DNA of 64,000 bases from an uncultured Flaviramulus sp. (GTDB taxonomy: Bacteria > Bacteroidota > Bacteroidia > Flavobacteriales > Flavobacteriaceae), in assembly GCA_947495125.1 (NCBI GenBank), contig CANLXL010000001.1, forward strand, positions 1 to 64,000, written 5' to 3'. Made by a program: the position numbers and the translations under genes. The notes below the pieces were generated by a model, which did not search any database, was not told the DNA's origin, and saw only the letters and a list, made by a program, of their open reading frames with translations. This document shows, piece after piece, positions 37,101 to 44,888 of the stretch (position 1 is the stretch's first letter; each line of letters begins with the position of its first letter).

Positions 37101-37980
37101 GAAGAATGGTTTTTACACCAGACTCAAGAATTTCCTCAATATTATCTTTTTCAATAACCGTATCACGATCAAGTACAATTTCGTTACGCTCAATCGATAC
37201 AACTTCGCCGGTATCTTCATCAACAAAATCCTCGTGCCATGTATTAAGTACACGCGCTGCAAGTTTACGTCCTAAATATTTCTTTAATCCAGATTTAGAC
37301 ACTTTAACCTCTTCAGCAAGGTCAAAAATCTCCAAAATGTCCTTATCACGTTCAAAACCAATCGCTCTAAATAATGTTGTAACCGGTAACTTTTTCTTTC
37401 TGTCAATGTAAGCATACATGACTTGATTGATATCGGTTGCGAATTCAATCCAGGACCCTTTGAAAGGGATTACTCTTGCAGAATACAGTTTTGTTCCGTT
37501 GGCATGGAATGATTGACCAAAGAAGACTCCAGGTGAACGGTGTAATTGAGACACTACTACACGCTCTGCACCATTAATACAAAATGTACCGGATGGCGTC
37601 ATGTAAGGTATGGTTCCTAAATACACATCTTGAACAATGGTCTCGAAATCCTCATGTTCAGGGTCTGTACAATATAACTTTAACCTTGCTTTTAGCGGAA
37701 CGCTGTACGTAAGACCTCTTTCAATACACTCATCAATAGCATATCTTGGTGGATCTACAAAGTAATCTAAAAATTCTAAAACAAATTGATTACGGGAATC
37801 TGTAATTGGAAAGTTTTCCATGAAGGTGTTATAAAGACCTTCATCTCCTCTTTCTTCAGATTTTGTTTCTAATTGGAAAAAATCCTGGAAGGATTTAATC
37901 TGAATATCCAAGAAATCCGGATATTCTGTTCTATTTACAATAGACGAGAAATTTAATCTTTCAGCTTGTGTTGACAACAT
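34168..37980 (-). CDS. rpoB: DNA-directed RNA polymerase subunit beta
   Basis: The 1270-residue protein starts at ATG 37980 ([13 protein letters not shown]); the TTG one codon before is less likely. The rifampicin-region and catalytic segments are present ([35 protein letters not shown] split across residues), along with GRHGNKG and the C-terminal [12 protein letters not shown] that contacts beta'. It is preceded by a 129-bp gap with a long hairpin after rplL and followed by rpoC. Confidence 0.98.
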   Translation of the reverse strand: MLSTQAERLNFSSIVNRTEYPDFLDIQIKSFQDFFQLETKSEERGDEGLYNTFMENFPITDSRNQFVLEFLDYFVDPPRYAIDECIERGLTYSVPLKARLKLYCTDPEHEDFETIVQDVYLGTIPYMTPSGTFCINGAERVVVSQLHRSPGVFFGQSFHANGTKLYSARVIPFKGSWIEFATDINQVMYAYIDRKKKLPVTTLFRAIGFERDKDILEIFDLAEEVKVSKSGLKKYLGRKLAARVLNTWHEDFVDEDTGEVVSIERNEIVLDRDTVIEKDNIEEILESGVKTILLHKESAEQGDYAIIHNTLQKDPTNSEKEAVEHIYRQLRNAEPPDEETARGIIDKLFFSDQRYSLGEVGRYRMNKKLQLDIGMDKQVLTKEDIITIIKYLIELINSKAEIDDIDHLSNRRVRTVGEQLSQQFGVGLARMARTIRERMNVRDNEVFTPIDLINAKTLSSVINSFFGTNQLSQFMDQTNPLAEITHKRRLSALGPGGLSRERAGFEVRDVHYTHYGRLCPIETPEGPNIGLISSLSVYAKVNSMGFIETPYRKVTDGVVDIANAPTYLSAEEEEEKLIAQATVEVDDNGKILHDKVIARMEGDFPVIEPTSIHYTDVAPNQISSISASLIPFLEHDDANRALMGSNMMRQAVPLLLPQAPIVGTGLERQVASDSRVLVNAEGNGEVLYVDANEIKIQYERTEDESAVSFDSDIKSYQLVKFRKTNQGTSINLKPIVVKGDKVTKGQVLCEGYATQKGELALGRNMKVAFMPWKGYNFEDAIVISEKVVREDIFTSIHIDEYSLEVRDTKLGNEELTNDIPNVSEEATKDLDENGMIRVGAEVKPGDILIGKITPKGESDPTPEEKLLRAIFGDKAGDVKDASLKASPSLNGVVIEKKLFARAVKDKRKRAQDKDDILALEAQYDRKFDDLKEILIEKLFNIVNGKTAQGIFNDLGEEVLPKGKKFTLKMLNAVDDYAHLVSGKWTTDDHTNQLVADLIHNYKIKENDLQGSLRREKFTISVGDELPAGIIKLAKVYIAKKRKLKVGDKMAGRHGNKGIVARIVRQEDMPFLEDGTPVDIVLNPLGVPSRMNIGQIYETVLGWAGQDLGRTYATPIFDGATIDQINEFTDEAGIPRYGHTYLYDGGTGKRFDQPATVGVIYMLKLGHMVDDKMHARSIGPYSLITQQPLGGKAQFGGQRFGEMEVWALEAYGASSTLREILTVKSDDVIGRAKTYESIVKGEPMPDPGLPESFNVLMHELKGLGLDIRLEE

Positions 37981-38045
37981 CAATGGACGGAATTATGATT
38001 AAAAAAAATAGTGATAACGTATATTAACTATTATATACGCAAAAT

Positions 38046-38089
38046 GGTTTAGGTCTTGTCGCGCCTTTAAAGCGCGACAGATCTAAACC
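38046..38089 (-). promoter_or_regulatory. long stem-loop in the rplL-rpoB gap (attenuator or processing site)
   Basis: An arm of 19 bases (38046-38064) pairs with 18 bases (38072-38089) with one bulge and one G.U or mismatch, around a 7-nt loop. The stem's inner half is GTCGCGC/GCGCGAC. No T-run follows on the minus strand. In E. coli an attenuator and an RNase III site sit at this very junction, so a similar role in lowering or uncoupling rpoBC expression is likely. Confidence 0.65.
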
Positions 38090-38112
38090 TTTGTATTGTT
38101 TGGTTGTTAAGC

Positions 38113-38490
38113 TTATTTAAGCTCAACCTCTGCTCCTGCTTCTTCTAAAGATGCCTTTAAACCTTCAGCTTCGTCTTTAGAAACACCTTCTTTAATAGCA
38201 CTTGGTGCATCATCAACTAAACCTTTAGCTTCTTTTAAACCTAAACCAGTTAATTCTTTAACTAATTTTACAACTGCCAATTTAGAACCACCAGCGGCTT
38301 TAAGAATTACATCAAATTCAGTTTGCTCTTCTGCAGCGTCTCCACCAGCAGCAGCACCTCCAGCAGCAACTGCTACAGCAGCAGCAGCAGGCTCGATACC
38401 ATACTCATCTTTTAATATAGTAGCTAACTCATTTACTTCTTTTACGGTTAGGTTAACTAATTGTTCTGCGAAATCTTTTAAATCTGCCAT
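38113..38490 (-). CDS. rplL: 50S ribosomal protein L7/L12 (bL12)
   Basis: The 125-residue protein has the N-terminal dimerisation helices, the alanine- and glycine-rich hinge ([20 protein letters not shown], about 36-55) and the C-terminal factor-binding domain ([20 protein letters not shown] onward). It forms the ribosomal stalk with L10. It follows rplJ by 64 bp and is separated from rpoB by the long stem-loop. Confidence 0.98.
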   Translation of the reverse strand: MADLKDFAEQLVNLTVKEVNELATILKDEYGIEPAAAAVAVAAGGAAAGGDAAEEQTEFDVILKAAGGSKLAVVKLVKELTGLGLKEAKGLVDDAPSAIKEGVSKDEAEGLKASLEEAGAEVELK

Positions 38491-38554
38491 TTTTCTATCG
38501 TTTTAATAATTTTTTAATAATAATATAATTGTAATAAAGTGCGTACTTTTTTGT

Positions 38555-39076
38555 TTATCCTTCTTTCTCGGATAATGTTTTAATGATACCTGCTATTGTT
38601 CCACCACCCGATTTAAGTGCAGAAATAACATTTTTAGCAGGAGATTGTAACAATGTTACGATCTCGCCTATCAATTCTTCTTTAGATTTGATATCTACTA
38701 ACATATCTAATTGCTCATCACCTAAGTAAATGGCTTCTTCAATAAACGCTCCTTTTAATAAAGGTTTTTCCGATTTCTTTCTGAAAGCTTTAATTACTTT
38801 GGCAGGAGCATTTCCTGTTTCAGAATACATTACTGAAGTATTACCTTTTAAAACCGTTGGAAGATCTCCGAAATCTCTATCGGACGCTTGCATGGCTTTT
38901 TCTAATAATGTATTTTTTACAACTGATAACTGTATATCGGCTTTAAAACAAGCACGACGTAAGTCTGAGGTAGTTCCAGCATTTAACCCTGAAATATCTG
39001 CTAAATATATGTTAGCATTATTAGCTAATTGTCCAGTTAACTCCTCAATTACTTGTGATTTTTCTTCTCTTGTCAT
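38555..39076 (-). CDS. rplJ: 50S ribosomal protein L10 (uL10)
   Basis: The 173-residue protein opens with TREEKSQVIEELTGQLANNA and contains the rRNA-binding part and LRRACFKADIQLSVVKNTLL. The C-terminal helix (about 150-173) carries L12 dimers. The gene lies 19 bp after rplA. L10 with L12 regulates its own mRNA in many bacteria; no leader structure for that was clear here. Confidence 0.98.
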   Translation of the reverse strand: MTREEKSQVIEELTGQLANNANIYLADISGLNAGTTSDLRRACFKADIQLSVVKNTLLEKAMQASDRDFGDLPTVLKGNTSVMYSETGNAPAKVIKAFRKKSEKPLLKGAFIEEAIYLGDEQLDMLVDIKSKEELIGEIVTLLQSPAKNVISALKSGGGTIAGIIKTLSEKEG

Positions 39077-39095
39077 AATAAAAGTCTTTAACTAA

Positions 39096-39785
39096 TTAAC
39101 CAATTTTAGGATCAACAGCAACACTTGGACTCATTGTTGAAGACATAAAAATACTCTTCACATAAGTTCCTTTTGACGCCGTTGGCTTAAGTTTCATTAA
39201 TGTTTGTAATAATTCATTTGCATTACCAGCGATTTTATCGGCACTAAATGATGCCTTACCAATTGCTGCGTGTACAATACCAGTTTTATCAACTTTAAAG
39301 TCAATTTTACCTGCTTTTACTTCTGTTACAGCTTTTGCCACATCCATAGTTACCGTACCGGTTTTTGGGTTTGGCATTAAACCTCGTGGACCTAAAACAC
39401 GTCCTAAAGGGCCTAATTTACCCATAACACTTGGCATCGTAATAATAACGTCTACGTCTGTCCAACCACCTTTAATTTTATCAAGGTACTCATCCAGTCC
39501 CACGTAATCAGCACCAGCTTCTTTAGCTTCCGCTTCTTTATCCGGTGTCACTAATGCCAACACTTTCATGTCTTTACCAGTACCATGCGGAAGTGATACA
39601 ACTCCCCTTACCATTTGATTAGCTTTTCTAGGGTCAACCCCTAAACGAACCGCCAAATCAATGGATGCATCAAATTTAGTATTGGTAATTTCTTTTATTA
39701 ATGCCGAGGCTTCTTCAACAGAATAAATTCTTCCTTTTTCTATTTTTGCAGCAGCCTCTTTTTGCTTTTTTGTTAATCTTGCCAT
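39096..39785 (-). CDS. rplA: 50S ribosomal protein L1 (uL1)
   Basis: The 229-residue protein has the standard L1 sequence: [15 protein letters not shown] at the start, then [20 protein letters not shown] and the signature [21 protein letters not shown]1 binds 23S rRNA at the mobile stalk and often represses the rplK-rplA mRNA. It follows rplK by 20 bp. Confidence 0.98.
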   Translation of the reverse strand: MARLTKKQKEAAAKIEKGRIYSVEEASALIKEITNTKFDASIDLAVRLGVDPRKANQMVRGVVSLPHGTGKDMKVLALVTPDKEAEAKEAGADYVGLDEYLDKIKGGWTDVDVIITMPSVMGKLGPLGRVLGPRGLMPNPKTGTVTMDVAKAVTEVKAGKIDFKVDKTGIVHAAIGKASFSADKIAGNANELLQTLMKLKPTASKGTYVKSIFMSSTMSPSVAVDPKIG

Positions 39786-39805
39786 TTTTTAATGTCTTTT
39801 AAAGA

Positions 39806-40243
39806 TTAATTAGGAAATTTCCCTGTTACGGTTATTCCCATAGATCTTGCTGTACCAGCAACCATTCTCATAGCAGATTCTGTAGTAAATGCATTTAAAT
39901 CTACCATTTTGTCTTCTGCAATAGTCTTAATCTGGTCCCAAGATACTTTAGCTACTTTTTTTCGGTTTGGTTCTCCTGAACCTTTTTTCACCTTGGCCGC
40001 TTCTAATAATTGTACTGCAGCTGGAGGAGTTTTGATTACAAAGTCGAATGACTTGTCTTTGTAAACAGAGATAACAACCGGTAAAACTTTACCAGGTTTA
40101 TCTTGAGTTCTCGCATTGAATTGCTTACAGAACTCCATAATGTTAACTCCAGCAGCACCTAAAGCGGGTCCAACCGGTGGCGATGGATTCGCAGCACCTC
40201 CCCGAACTTGTAACTTAACTACTTTACCTAATTCTTTTGCCAT
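39806..40243 (-). CDS. rplK: 50S ribosomal protein L11 (uL11)
   Basis: The 145-residue protein matches L11: [20 protein letters not shown] at the N-terminus and the RNA-binding C-terminal domain ending in [14 protein letters not shown]. It lies in the GTPase-associated centre and is the usual site of thiopeptide action. It begins the rplKAJL set, 75 bp after nusG. Confidence 0.98.
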   Translation of the reverse strand: MAKELGKVVKLQVRGGAANPSPPVGPALGAAGVNIMEFCKQFNARTQDKPGKVLPVVISVYKDKSFDFVIKTPPAAVQLLEAAKVKKGSGEPNRKKVAKVSWDQIKTIAEDKMVDLNAFTTESAMRMVAGTARSMGITVTGKFPN

Positions 40244-40318
40244 TTTTAATAATTTAGTTTGATATGCTTCTTAAAGTTGGAAGCCAAAGAGCATATCTTA
40301 TATATAGTGTAACAATTA

Positions 40319-40873
40319 TTATACTTTTTCTACTTGCATATAACTTAACTCCAATGGTGTTTTTCTTCCAAAAATCTTAACCATAACCTCAAGTTTACGC
40401 TTTTCTTCATTTATATTTTCAATGGTGCCATCAAATCCATTAAACGGACCATCAATAACTTTAACTGTTTCGCCTTTGGTAAACGGAATTACCACATTAG
40501 CACTTTCCTCAACAGACAACTCATCAACTTTACCTAACATCCTGTTAACCTCTGATTGCCTCAACGGTACCGGATCTCCACCTTTTGTTTCTCCTAAAAA
40601 TCCAATCACATTCGTAACTGATCTTATAATATGAGGAACCTCTCCCGTCAAATTAGCCTGAACCATAATATATCCGGGAAAAAAGACTTTTTCTTTATGT
40701 ATCTTTTTTCCATTTCTAATTTGTATTACTCTTTCGGTAGGTACCAAAACCTGATCCACATAATCACTAAGACCTAAGCGAGCAATTTCATTCTCGATAT
40801 AAGTTTTAATCTTATTTTCCTGACCACTAACAGCTCTAACTACATACCACTTTTTTTCACTACCCTCAGACAT
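40319..40873 (-). CDS. nusG: transcription termination/antitermination factor NusG
   Basis: The 184-residue protein has the NGN domain (KWYVVRAVSGQENKIKTYIE, about 7-120) and a C-terminal KOW domain (about 128-184; FTKGETVKVIDGPFNGFDGT). It binds RNA polymerase and links transcription to Rho or ribosomes. The gene lies 10 bp after secE, the near-universal arrangement. Confidence 0.97.
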   Translation of the reverse strand: MSEGSEKKWYVVRAVSGQENKIKTYIENEIARLGLSDYVDQVLVPTERVIQIRNGKKIHKEKVFFPGYIMVQANLTGEVPHIIRSVTNVIGFLGETKGGDPVPLRQSEVNRMLGKVDELSVEESANVVIPFTKGETVKVIDGPFNGFDGTIENINEEKRKLEVMVKIFGRKTPLELSYMQVEKV

Positions 40874-40883
40874 AAACTATATT

Positions 40884-41081
40884 TTAACCGTTAATCCATT
40901 GAAAGTAAAACGTAATAACCTTGCTGAAAACCGTATCTACGCCCCATATTGCAAGAGAGAATATAATTGAAAATACAGCCACCAAAACAGTTAAACTTTG
41001 CGCTTCTGACCAAGGCGTCCAGCTCACATTGTTTTTTAGTTCTCCAAACGATTCTTTTATATAATTTACAATTCCAGCCAT
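40884..41081 (-). CDS. secE: preprotein translocase subunit SecE
   Basis: The 65-residue short-form SecE has an amphipathic N-terminal helix (GIVNYIKESFGELKNNVSWT) and one membrane helix (about 32-52). It completes the SecYEG channel. The start at 41081 (MAGIVNY) is preferred; an upstream in-frame codon adds eight residues foreign to the family. It is followed by nusG after 10 bp and preceded by tRNA-Trp. Confidence 0.95.
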   Translation of the reverse strand: MAGIVNYIKESFGELKNNVSWTPWSEAQSLTVLVAVFSIIFSLAIWGVDTVFSKVITFYFQWING

Positions 41082-41104
41082 TACTTTATATTCTTTTATT
41101 TGCA

Positions 41105-41176
41105 CACTTCGACTACGCTCGGTGTAAACTTATTGAGAGACCTATTTCCTTTGCTATGCTCAGGAGAAACTTCTCG
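41105..41176. repeat. two degenerate copies of a ~30-nt REP-like motif downstream of tRNA-Trp
   Basis: The copies (about 41105-41134 and 41148-41176) share the core CTWYGCTC..GAAACTT with a third copy at 42987-43020 beside tRNA-Thr. A short GTGCTTCA segment also occurs near both tRNAs. On the plus strand the motif includes TTCGACTACGCTC, a recurrent flavobacterial intergenic sequence. Confidence 0.5.
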
Positions 41177-41197
41177 TCTCGTGCTTCATTCATTTTG

Positions 41198-41270
41198 CAC
41201 GGGTTGAGAGACTCGAACTCCCGACACCTGGTTTTGGAGACCAGTGCTCTACCAACTGAGCTAAACCCGT
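41198..41270 (-). tRNA. tRNA-Trp(CCA)
   Basis: A 73-nt cloverleaf on the minus strand: acceptor ACGGGTT/AACCCGT with discriminator G, D-arm AGCTCAGTTGGTAGAGC, anticodon stem CTGGT/ACCAG with CCA at 41237-41235, and T-loop GTTCGAGTC. CCA is not encoded. It lies between tuf and secE, as in many bacteria. Confidence 0.95.
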
Positions 41271-41285
41271 AAATATAAGTCAAAA

Positions 41286-41308
41286 GGCATCCCGAAAAAC
41301 GAGATACC
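41286..41308 (-). terminator. hairpin after tuf (terminator or processing site)
   Basis: On the minus strand GGTATCTCG pairs with CGGGATGCC around a T5 loop, followed by TTTT. The T-run is short, so it may only reduce read-through into tRNA-Trp and secE. Confidence 0.5.
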
Positions 41309-41335
41309 TTGACTCTATATTTATTAAACTTTTAT

Positions 41336-42523
41336 TTAGTCTAAAATCTCAGTCACCTGACCTGCACCAACTGTTCTACCACCTTCACGGATTGCGAAAC
41401 GTAGACCAACATTCATTGCAATGGTATTAATCAACTCAACAGTAATTGTTAAGTTATCTCCAGGCATAACCATTTCAACACCATCAGGAAGCGCAATGTT
41501 TCCAGTTACATCAGTTGTACGAACGTAGAACTGAGGACGGTAGTTGTTATGAAATGGCGTATGACGTCCACCTTCTTCTTTTTTAAGGATATAAACCTCA
41601 GCTTTAAATTTAGCATGTGGTGTTACAGAACCTGGCTTACAGATTACCATCCCTCTTGAGATTTGACTTTTCTCAATACCTCTTAATAAGATACCAGCAT
41701 TATCTCCAGCTTCACCTCTATCTAATATTTGACGGAACATTTCGATACCTGTAATAGTAGAGGATAATTTTTCAGCCCCCATACCAATAATATCTACAGG
41801 ATCACCAGTGTTAGCAACACCAGTTTCAATACGACCAGTTGCTACAGTACCACGACCAGTAATAGAGAATACATCTTCAATCGGCATTAAGAAATCTTTA
41901 TCAACTTCTCTTAATGGTTCTTCAATCCAAGAATCACAAGCCTCCATTAATTCCATTACTGTATCAACCCACTTTTGCTCACCATTAAGAGCTCCTAAAG
42001 CAGAACCAGCAATTACAGGACCATTATCTCCATCGTACTCGTAGAAAGATAATAAATCTCTGATCTCCATATCTACTAACTCAAGTAATTCCTCATCATC
42101 AACCATATCCACTTTATTCATGAATACAACAATTCTTGGGATACCAACTTGACGTCCTAATAAGATGTGCTCACGAGTTTGTGGCATAGGACCATCTGTA
42201 GCAGCAACTACTAAAATAGCACCATCCATTTGAGCAGCACCAGTAACCATGTTCTTTACGTAATCGGCGTGACCTGGACAGTCAACGTGAGCGTAGTGAC
42301 GGTTAGCTGTTTGATACTCTACGTGCGAAGTATTAATTGTTATACCTCTTTCTTTCTCCTCTGGAGCATTATCAATTTGATCAAATGATAGTGCATTTGA
42401 TAAACCTGCATCAGCTAATACTTTAGTAATAGCAGCAGTTAAAGTTGTTTTACCGTGATCTACGTGTCCAATTGTACCGATATTTAAGTGTGGTTTTGAA
42501 CGATCGAAAGTTGCCTTTGCCAT
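41336..42523 (-). CDS. tuf: translation elongation factor Tu
   Basis: The 395-residue GTPase has G1 (GHVDHGKTT), G3 (DCPGHADY) and G4 ([10 protein letters not shown]) and the three canonical domains ending in [13 protein letters not shown]. It delivers aminoacyl-tRNA to the ribosome. It is embedded in a tRNA operon: four tRNA genes upstream, tRNA-Trp downstream. A consensus promoter at 43206-43235 probably drives all of these. Confidence 0.98.
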   Translation of the reverse strand: MAKATFDRSKPHLNIGTIGHVDHGKTTLTAAITKVLADAGLSNALSFDQIDNAPEEKERGITINTSHVEYQTANRHYAHVDCPGHADYVKNMVTGAAQMDGAILVVAATDGPMPQTREHILLGRQVGIPRIVVFMNKVDMVDDEELLELVDMEIRDLLSFYEYDGDNGPVIAGSALGALNGEQKWVDTVMELMEACDSWIEEPLREVDKDFLMPIEDVFSITGRGTVATGRIETGVANTGDPVDIIGMGAEKLSSTITGIEMFRQILDRGEAGDNAGILLRGIEKSQISRGMVICKPGSVTPHAKFKAEVYILKKEEGGRHTPFHNNYRPQFYVRTTDVTGNIALPDGVEMVMPGDNLTITVELINTIAMNVGLRFAIREGGRTVGAGQVTEILD

Positions 42524-42593
42524 GTTTTAATAATTTAATCTTAAGTTATATATAATATTAGTGTACTAATAATTTTAGTTTTTAAAAAAATAG

Positions 42594-42665
42594 AGCCAAT
42601 GACGGGATTTGAACCCGTGGCCTCTTCCTTACCAAGGAAACGCTCTACCCCTGAGCTACACCGGC
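42594..42665 (-). tRNA. tRNA-Thr(GGT)
   Basis: A 72-nt cloverleaf with acceptor GCCGGTG/CATTGGC (two G.U pairs), anticodon GGT at 42633-42631 and T-loop GGTTCAAATC. Last of four tRNA genes before tuf. Confidence 0.94.
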
Positions 42666-42676
42666 TTAAATATTAG

Positions 42677-42749
42677 AGCGAGAGACCGGGTTCGAACCGG
42701 CGACATTCAGCTTGGAAGGCTGACGCTCTACCAACTGAGCTACTCTCGC
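42677..42749 (-). tRNA. tRNA-Gly(TCC)
   Basis: A 73-nt cloverleaf with acceptor GCGAGAG/CTCTCGC, anticodon stem TCAGC/GCTGA and anticodon TCC. It lies 11 bp before tRNA-Thr(GGT). Confidence 0.95.
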
Positions 42750-42821
42750 AATTATTTAATAATCCAAAGTTTAAAATAATCTAAGACTGCCAAGTTAATC
42801 TCGGCAATTCAAAGAAAAAAG

Positions 42822-42903
<82 letters not shown>

Positions 42904-42960
42904 AATTAAACTTTATTTCACTCTTTTAAAGAACTTCTAAAAACGAACAGAAAACTGTTG

Positions 42961-43098
42961 TTTTTTTAGAGCCGATGGAGGGACTCCCTTCGACTACGCT
43001 CAGGATAAACTTCTCGTCCCAAATTAAAATCTTTGCTTTAACAAAGGTTTAATTTCCTTTTGCGTGCTTCACTTTTTTTAGAGCCGATGGAGGGACTC
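42961..43098. repeat. 26-bp direct repeat duplicating the 3' end of tRNA-Thr(TGT)
   Basis: The 26 bp at 43073-43098 (T-run, AGAGCC and the last 17 nt of tRNA-Thr) recur exactly at 42961-42986, 112 bp away. The interval contains a REP-like motif (42987-43020). Duplicated tRNA 3' ends flanking an insert are the mark of integrase-type insertions, though 112 bp is too small for an intact element. Confidence 0.75.
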
Positions 43099-43155
43099 GA
43101 ACCCACGACCTGCTGATTACAAATCAGCTGCTCTAGCCAGCTGAGCTACATCGGC
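43082..43155 (-). tRNA. tRNA-Thr(TGT)
   Basis: A 74-nt cloverleaf with perfect acceptor GCCGATG/CATCGGC, anticodon stem CTGAT/ATCAG and anticodon TGT. It is the first tRNA of the operon; its 3' end is duplicated downstream. Confidence 0.95.
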
Positions 43156-43176
43156 TTTTTTCTGCATTTTTCTCAT

Positions 43177-43203
43177 AAAAAAAGCCCGCTATTTCTAACG
43201 GAC
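43177..43203 (-). terminator. terminator of hpf with GAAA tetraloop
   Basis: On the minus strand GTCCGTTA pairs with TAGCGGGC (8 bp with G.U pairs) around a GAAA loop, followed by seven T. It sits between hpf and the tRNA operon and overlaps the predicted transcript start of that operon. Confidence 0.75.
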
Positions 43204-43205
43204 TG

Positions 43206-43235
43206 CAAATGTATATATATTTTCTTTTATTCAAA
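43206..43235 (-). promoter_or_regulatory. consensus promoter of the tRNA-tuf operon
   Basis: On the minus strand TTTG (43235-43232), an 18-bp AT-rich spacer and TACATTTG (43213-43206) match the full Bacteroidota promoter TTTG-N17-19-TAnnTTTG. The start is expected near 43199, about 45 nt before tRNA-Thr(TGT). Confidence 0.7.
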
Positions 43236-43255
43236 ACATTTTTTGAAAAATTTTA

Positions 43256-43558
43256 TCATAAATATGTTCTTAATTTTTCTTTTCGCTTTTTTAACTGTCT
43301 TTCCAGGGATGAAACTGCCATATCTACACCTTCTTCAAAACTTTTGCATTGCTTTTTTACTATAAAACTATCTCCGGGAACACTAACTCTTGCTTCAAAA
43401 ATCTTATTCTCTTTATCACTCGTGTTTTCAACCTTTAAATAAACATCTGATTTAATTACCTTATCATAAAAAATATCAAGTTTATCCATACGTTTTTGAA
43501 TAAAATCTATCAATTTTTGATCTGCATTAAAATTAACGGATTGCGTGTTTACTTTCAT
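43256..43558 (-). CDS. hpf: ribosome hibernation-promoting factor (HPF/YfiA family, short form)
   Basis: The 100-residue protein has the beta-alpha-beta-beta-beta-alpha pattern of HPF/RaiA (MKVNTQSVNFNADQKLIDFI, then FEARVSVPGDSFIVKKQ and EGVDMAVSSLERQLKKRKEK). It lacks the C-terminal dimerisation domain of long HPF, so it is the short type that binds the decoding centre of resting ribosomes. It follows xerC after 40 bp and ends at a GAAA-loop terminator. Confidence 0.92.
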   Translation of the reverse strand: MKVNTQSVNFNADQKLIDFIQKRMDKLDIFYDKVIKSDVYLKVENTSDKENKIFEARVSVPGDSFIVKKQCKSFEEGVDMAVSSLERQLKKRKEKLRTYL

Positions 43559-43598
43559 ACTTCTGTTTTTTTTGGTTAGACAATACTATTCTACGCTT

Positions 43599-44489
43599 CT
43601 ATTTTTTGCCTCTTGGATGTGTACTAACATGCACTTTTTTTAACTCTGCTATACTATTATGCGTATATATTTGAGTTGCTGCTAAACTTGAATGACCAAG
43701 AAGCTCTTTAACAGCATTTAAATCGGCACCCTTATTAAGCAAGTGGGTAGCAAAAGAATGTCGCAAAATATGTGGACTCTTTTTTACTTTCGAGGATGCT
43801 AAACTAAAATAATCATTTATTATTCTGTACACAAGTGTTTCGTATATTTTAACTCCCTTTTTCGTTAAAAATAAATTATTAGCATCTTTAATACTTTCTA
43901 AATTACATCTTGCCTCTAAATACTTATTTAATGTTTGCACTACCGATGCTAACAACGGAACGATTCGTTCTTTATTTCTCTTTCCTAATACTTTTAACGT
44001 TTTATTATCTAAATTAACACTTGTTAACTTCAACTCCACCAATTCTATACGTCTTATCCCCGTAGAATAGAATAATTCAATGATTAATTTATCGCGTATG
44101 CCTTCAAAATCATTCTCAAAATACAGACTGTTTAACACTGTCATGACCTCGTCTTCAGAAAAAGGAACCTGGATTTTCTTACTTGTTTTTAAAGCTTTGT
44201 GCTTGGCCAATGGGTTTATTTTAATTTCACCTATTTTTAAAAGAAACTTATAATAGGTATTTAACGCTGAGATCTTCCTGTTAATACTTCTATTGCTTAT
44301 ACCCTGTTCTACCAAAAACACAATCCATGAACGTATCTGTGCATAGTTTACTTTGTTGATCGTATTTGTTTCATATTCATCTTTAACAAACTCATAAAAA
44401 TTGGTTAAATCATTTTCATAGGCATTTACCGTCAACGCGGAATAATTCTTCTCAAGTAATAAATAATCTGTAAAGGCTTTAAACGACAT
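43599..44489 (-). CDS. xerC: tyrosine recombinase XerC-like
   Basis: The 296-residue protein has an N-terminal SAM-like core-binding domain (about 1-90) and the catalytic domain with Arg in STGIRRIEL, the HxxR box in HILRHSFATHLLNKGAD, the late histidine in LLGHSS and the nucleophile Tyr in TQIYTHNS. It resolves chromosome dimers at dif. The location between rpsU and hpf is the usual flavobacterial chromosomal context, which argues against a phage integrase. Confidence 0.93.
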   Translation of the reverse strand: MSFKAFTDYLLLEKNYSALTVNAYENDLTNFYEFVKDEYETNTINKVNYAQIRSWIVFLVEQGISNRSINRKISALNTYYKFLLKIGEIKINPLAKHKALKTSKKIQVPFSEDEVMTVLNSLYFENDFEGIRDKLIIELFYSTGIRRIELVELKLTSVNLDNKTLKVLGKRNKERIVPLLASVVQTLNKYLEARCNLESIKDANNLFLTKKGVKIYETLVYRIINDYFSLASSKVKKSPHILRHSFATHLLNKGADLNAVKELLGHSSLAATQIYTHNSIAELKKVHVSTHPRGKK

Positions 44490-44564
44490 TTAAAGGTGTT
44501 AATATCAATAAAGCTCAATGTACAAAGTTTTATTATTAAAACCGCATTACATTAAGTTTTGAAC

Positions 44565-44590
44565 AAAAAAAATCCCGCTTAAAAGCGGGA
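44565..44590 (-). terminator. terminator of rpsU
   Basis: On the minus strand TCCCGCTT and AAGCGGGA pair around a two-base loop and are followed by eight T. It lies 23 bp after the rpsU stop codon. Confidence 0.85.
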
Positions 44591-44612
44591 CTTCATATTA
44601 TTTAAGTGCAGA

Positions 44613-44807
44613 TTATATATCTTCTGCATCTCTTAATGCTTGAATATACTGAGCTTTTTGTATTTGTGCTCTGCGTACTACTGAAGGTTTGTTAAACTGC
44701 TTGCGCGTTTGCAATTGACGTTTAGTTCCTGTTTTATCAAACTTTCTCTTAAAACGCTTTAGCGCTCTATCTATATTTTCTCCTTCTTTTATTGGTATTA
44801 TTAACAT
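44613..44807 (-). CDS. rpsU: 30S ribosomal protein S21 (bS21)
   Basis: The 64-residue protein is bS21: MLIIPIKEGENIDRALKRFK at the start and an Arg/Lys-rich C-terminal part. In Flavobacterium ribosomes bS21 helps bury the anti-Shine-Dalgarno end of 16S rRNA. Unlike the other genes in the window, this one has a full Shine-Dalgarno sequence nine bases before its ATG. That fits the reported autoregulation in which ribosomes lacking S21 translate its mRNA. It has its own promoter and terminator. Confidence 0.97.
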   Translation of the reverse strand: MLIIPIKEGENIDRALKRFKRKFDKTGTKRQLQTRKQFNKPSVVRRAQIQKAQYIQALRDAEDI

Positions 44808-44816
44808 AGTGTCTTA

Positions 44817-44823
44817 ACCTCCT
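44817..44823 (-). promoter_or_regulatory. strong Shine-Dalgarno sequence of rpsU
   Basis: AGGAGGT on the minus strand (within GAGAGGAGGTTAAG) pairs with the 3' end of 16S rRNA and is nine bases from the ATG. Starts of neighbouring ribosomal genes (rplK, rplA, tuf) show only A/T-rich leaders. Confidence 0.85.
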
Positions 44824-44844
44824 CTCTTTTAGATTTTGTGGGTG

Positions 44845-44874
44845 CAAATATATGAAGATATTTATAATCTACAA
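44845..44874 (-). promoter_or_regulatory. promoter of rpsU
   Basis: On the minus strand TTG (44874-44872), a 19-bp spacer and TATATTTG (44852-44845) match the Bacteroidota promoter. The predicted leader is about 30 nt and carries the Shine-Dalgarno sequence. Confidence 0.65.
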
Positions 44875-44888
44875 TTAATAATTACAAA

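Noticed and set aside
42987-43020. Fifth tRNA gene remnant with function
   Set aside because: Only the 3' 17 nt of tRNA-Thr are present; D-arm and anticodon arm are missing.
43599-44489. Tyrosine recombinase as a phage or ICE integrase, possibly linked to the duplicated tRNA end
   Set aside because: Its sequence and its place between rpsU and hpf fit chromosomal XerC; no other mobile-element genes are near.
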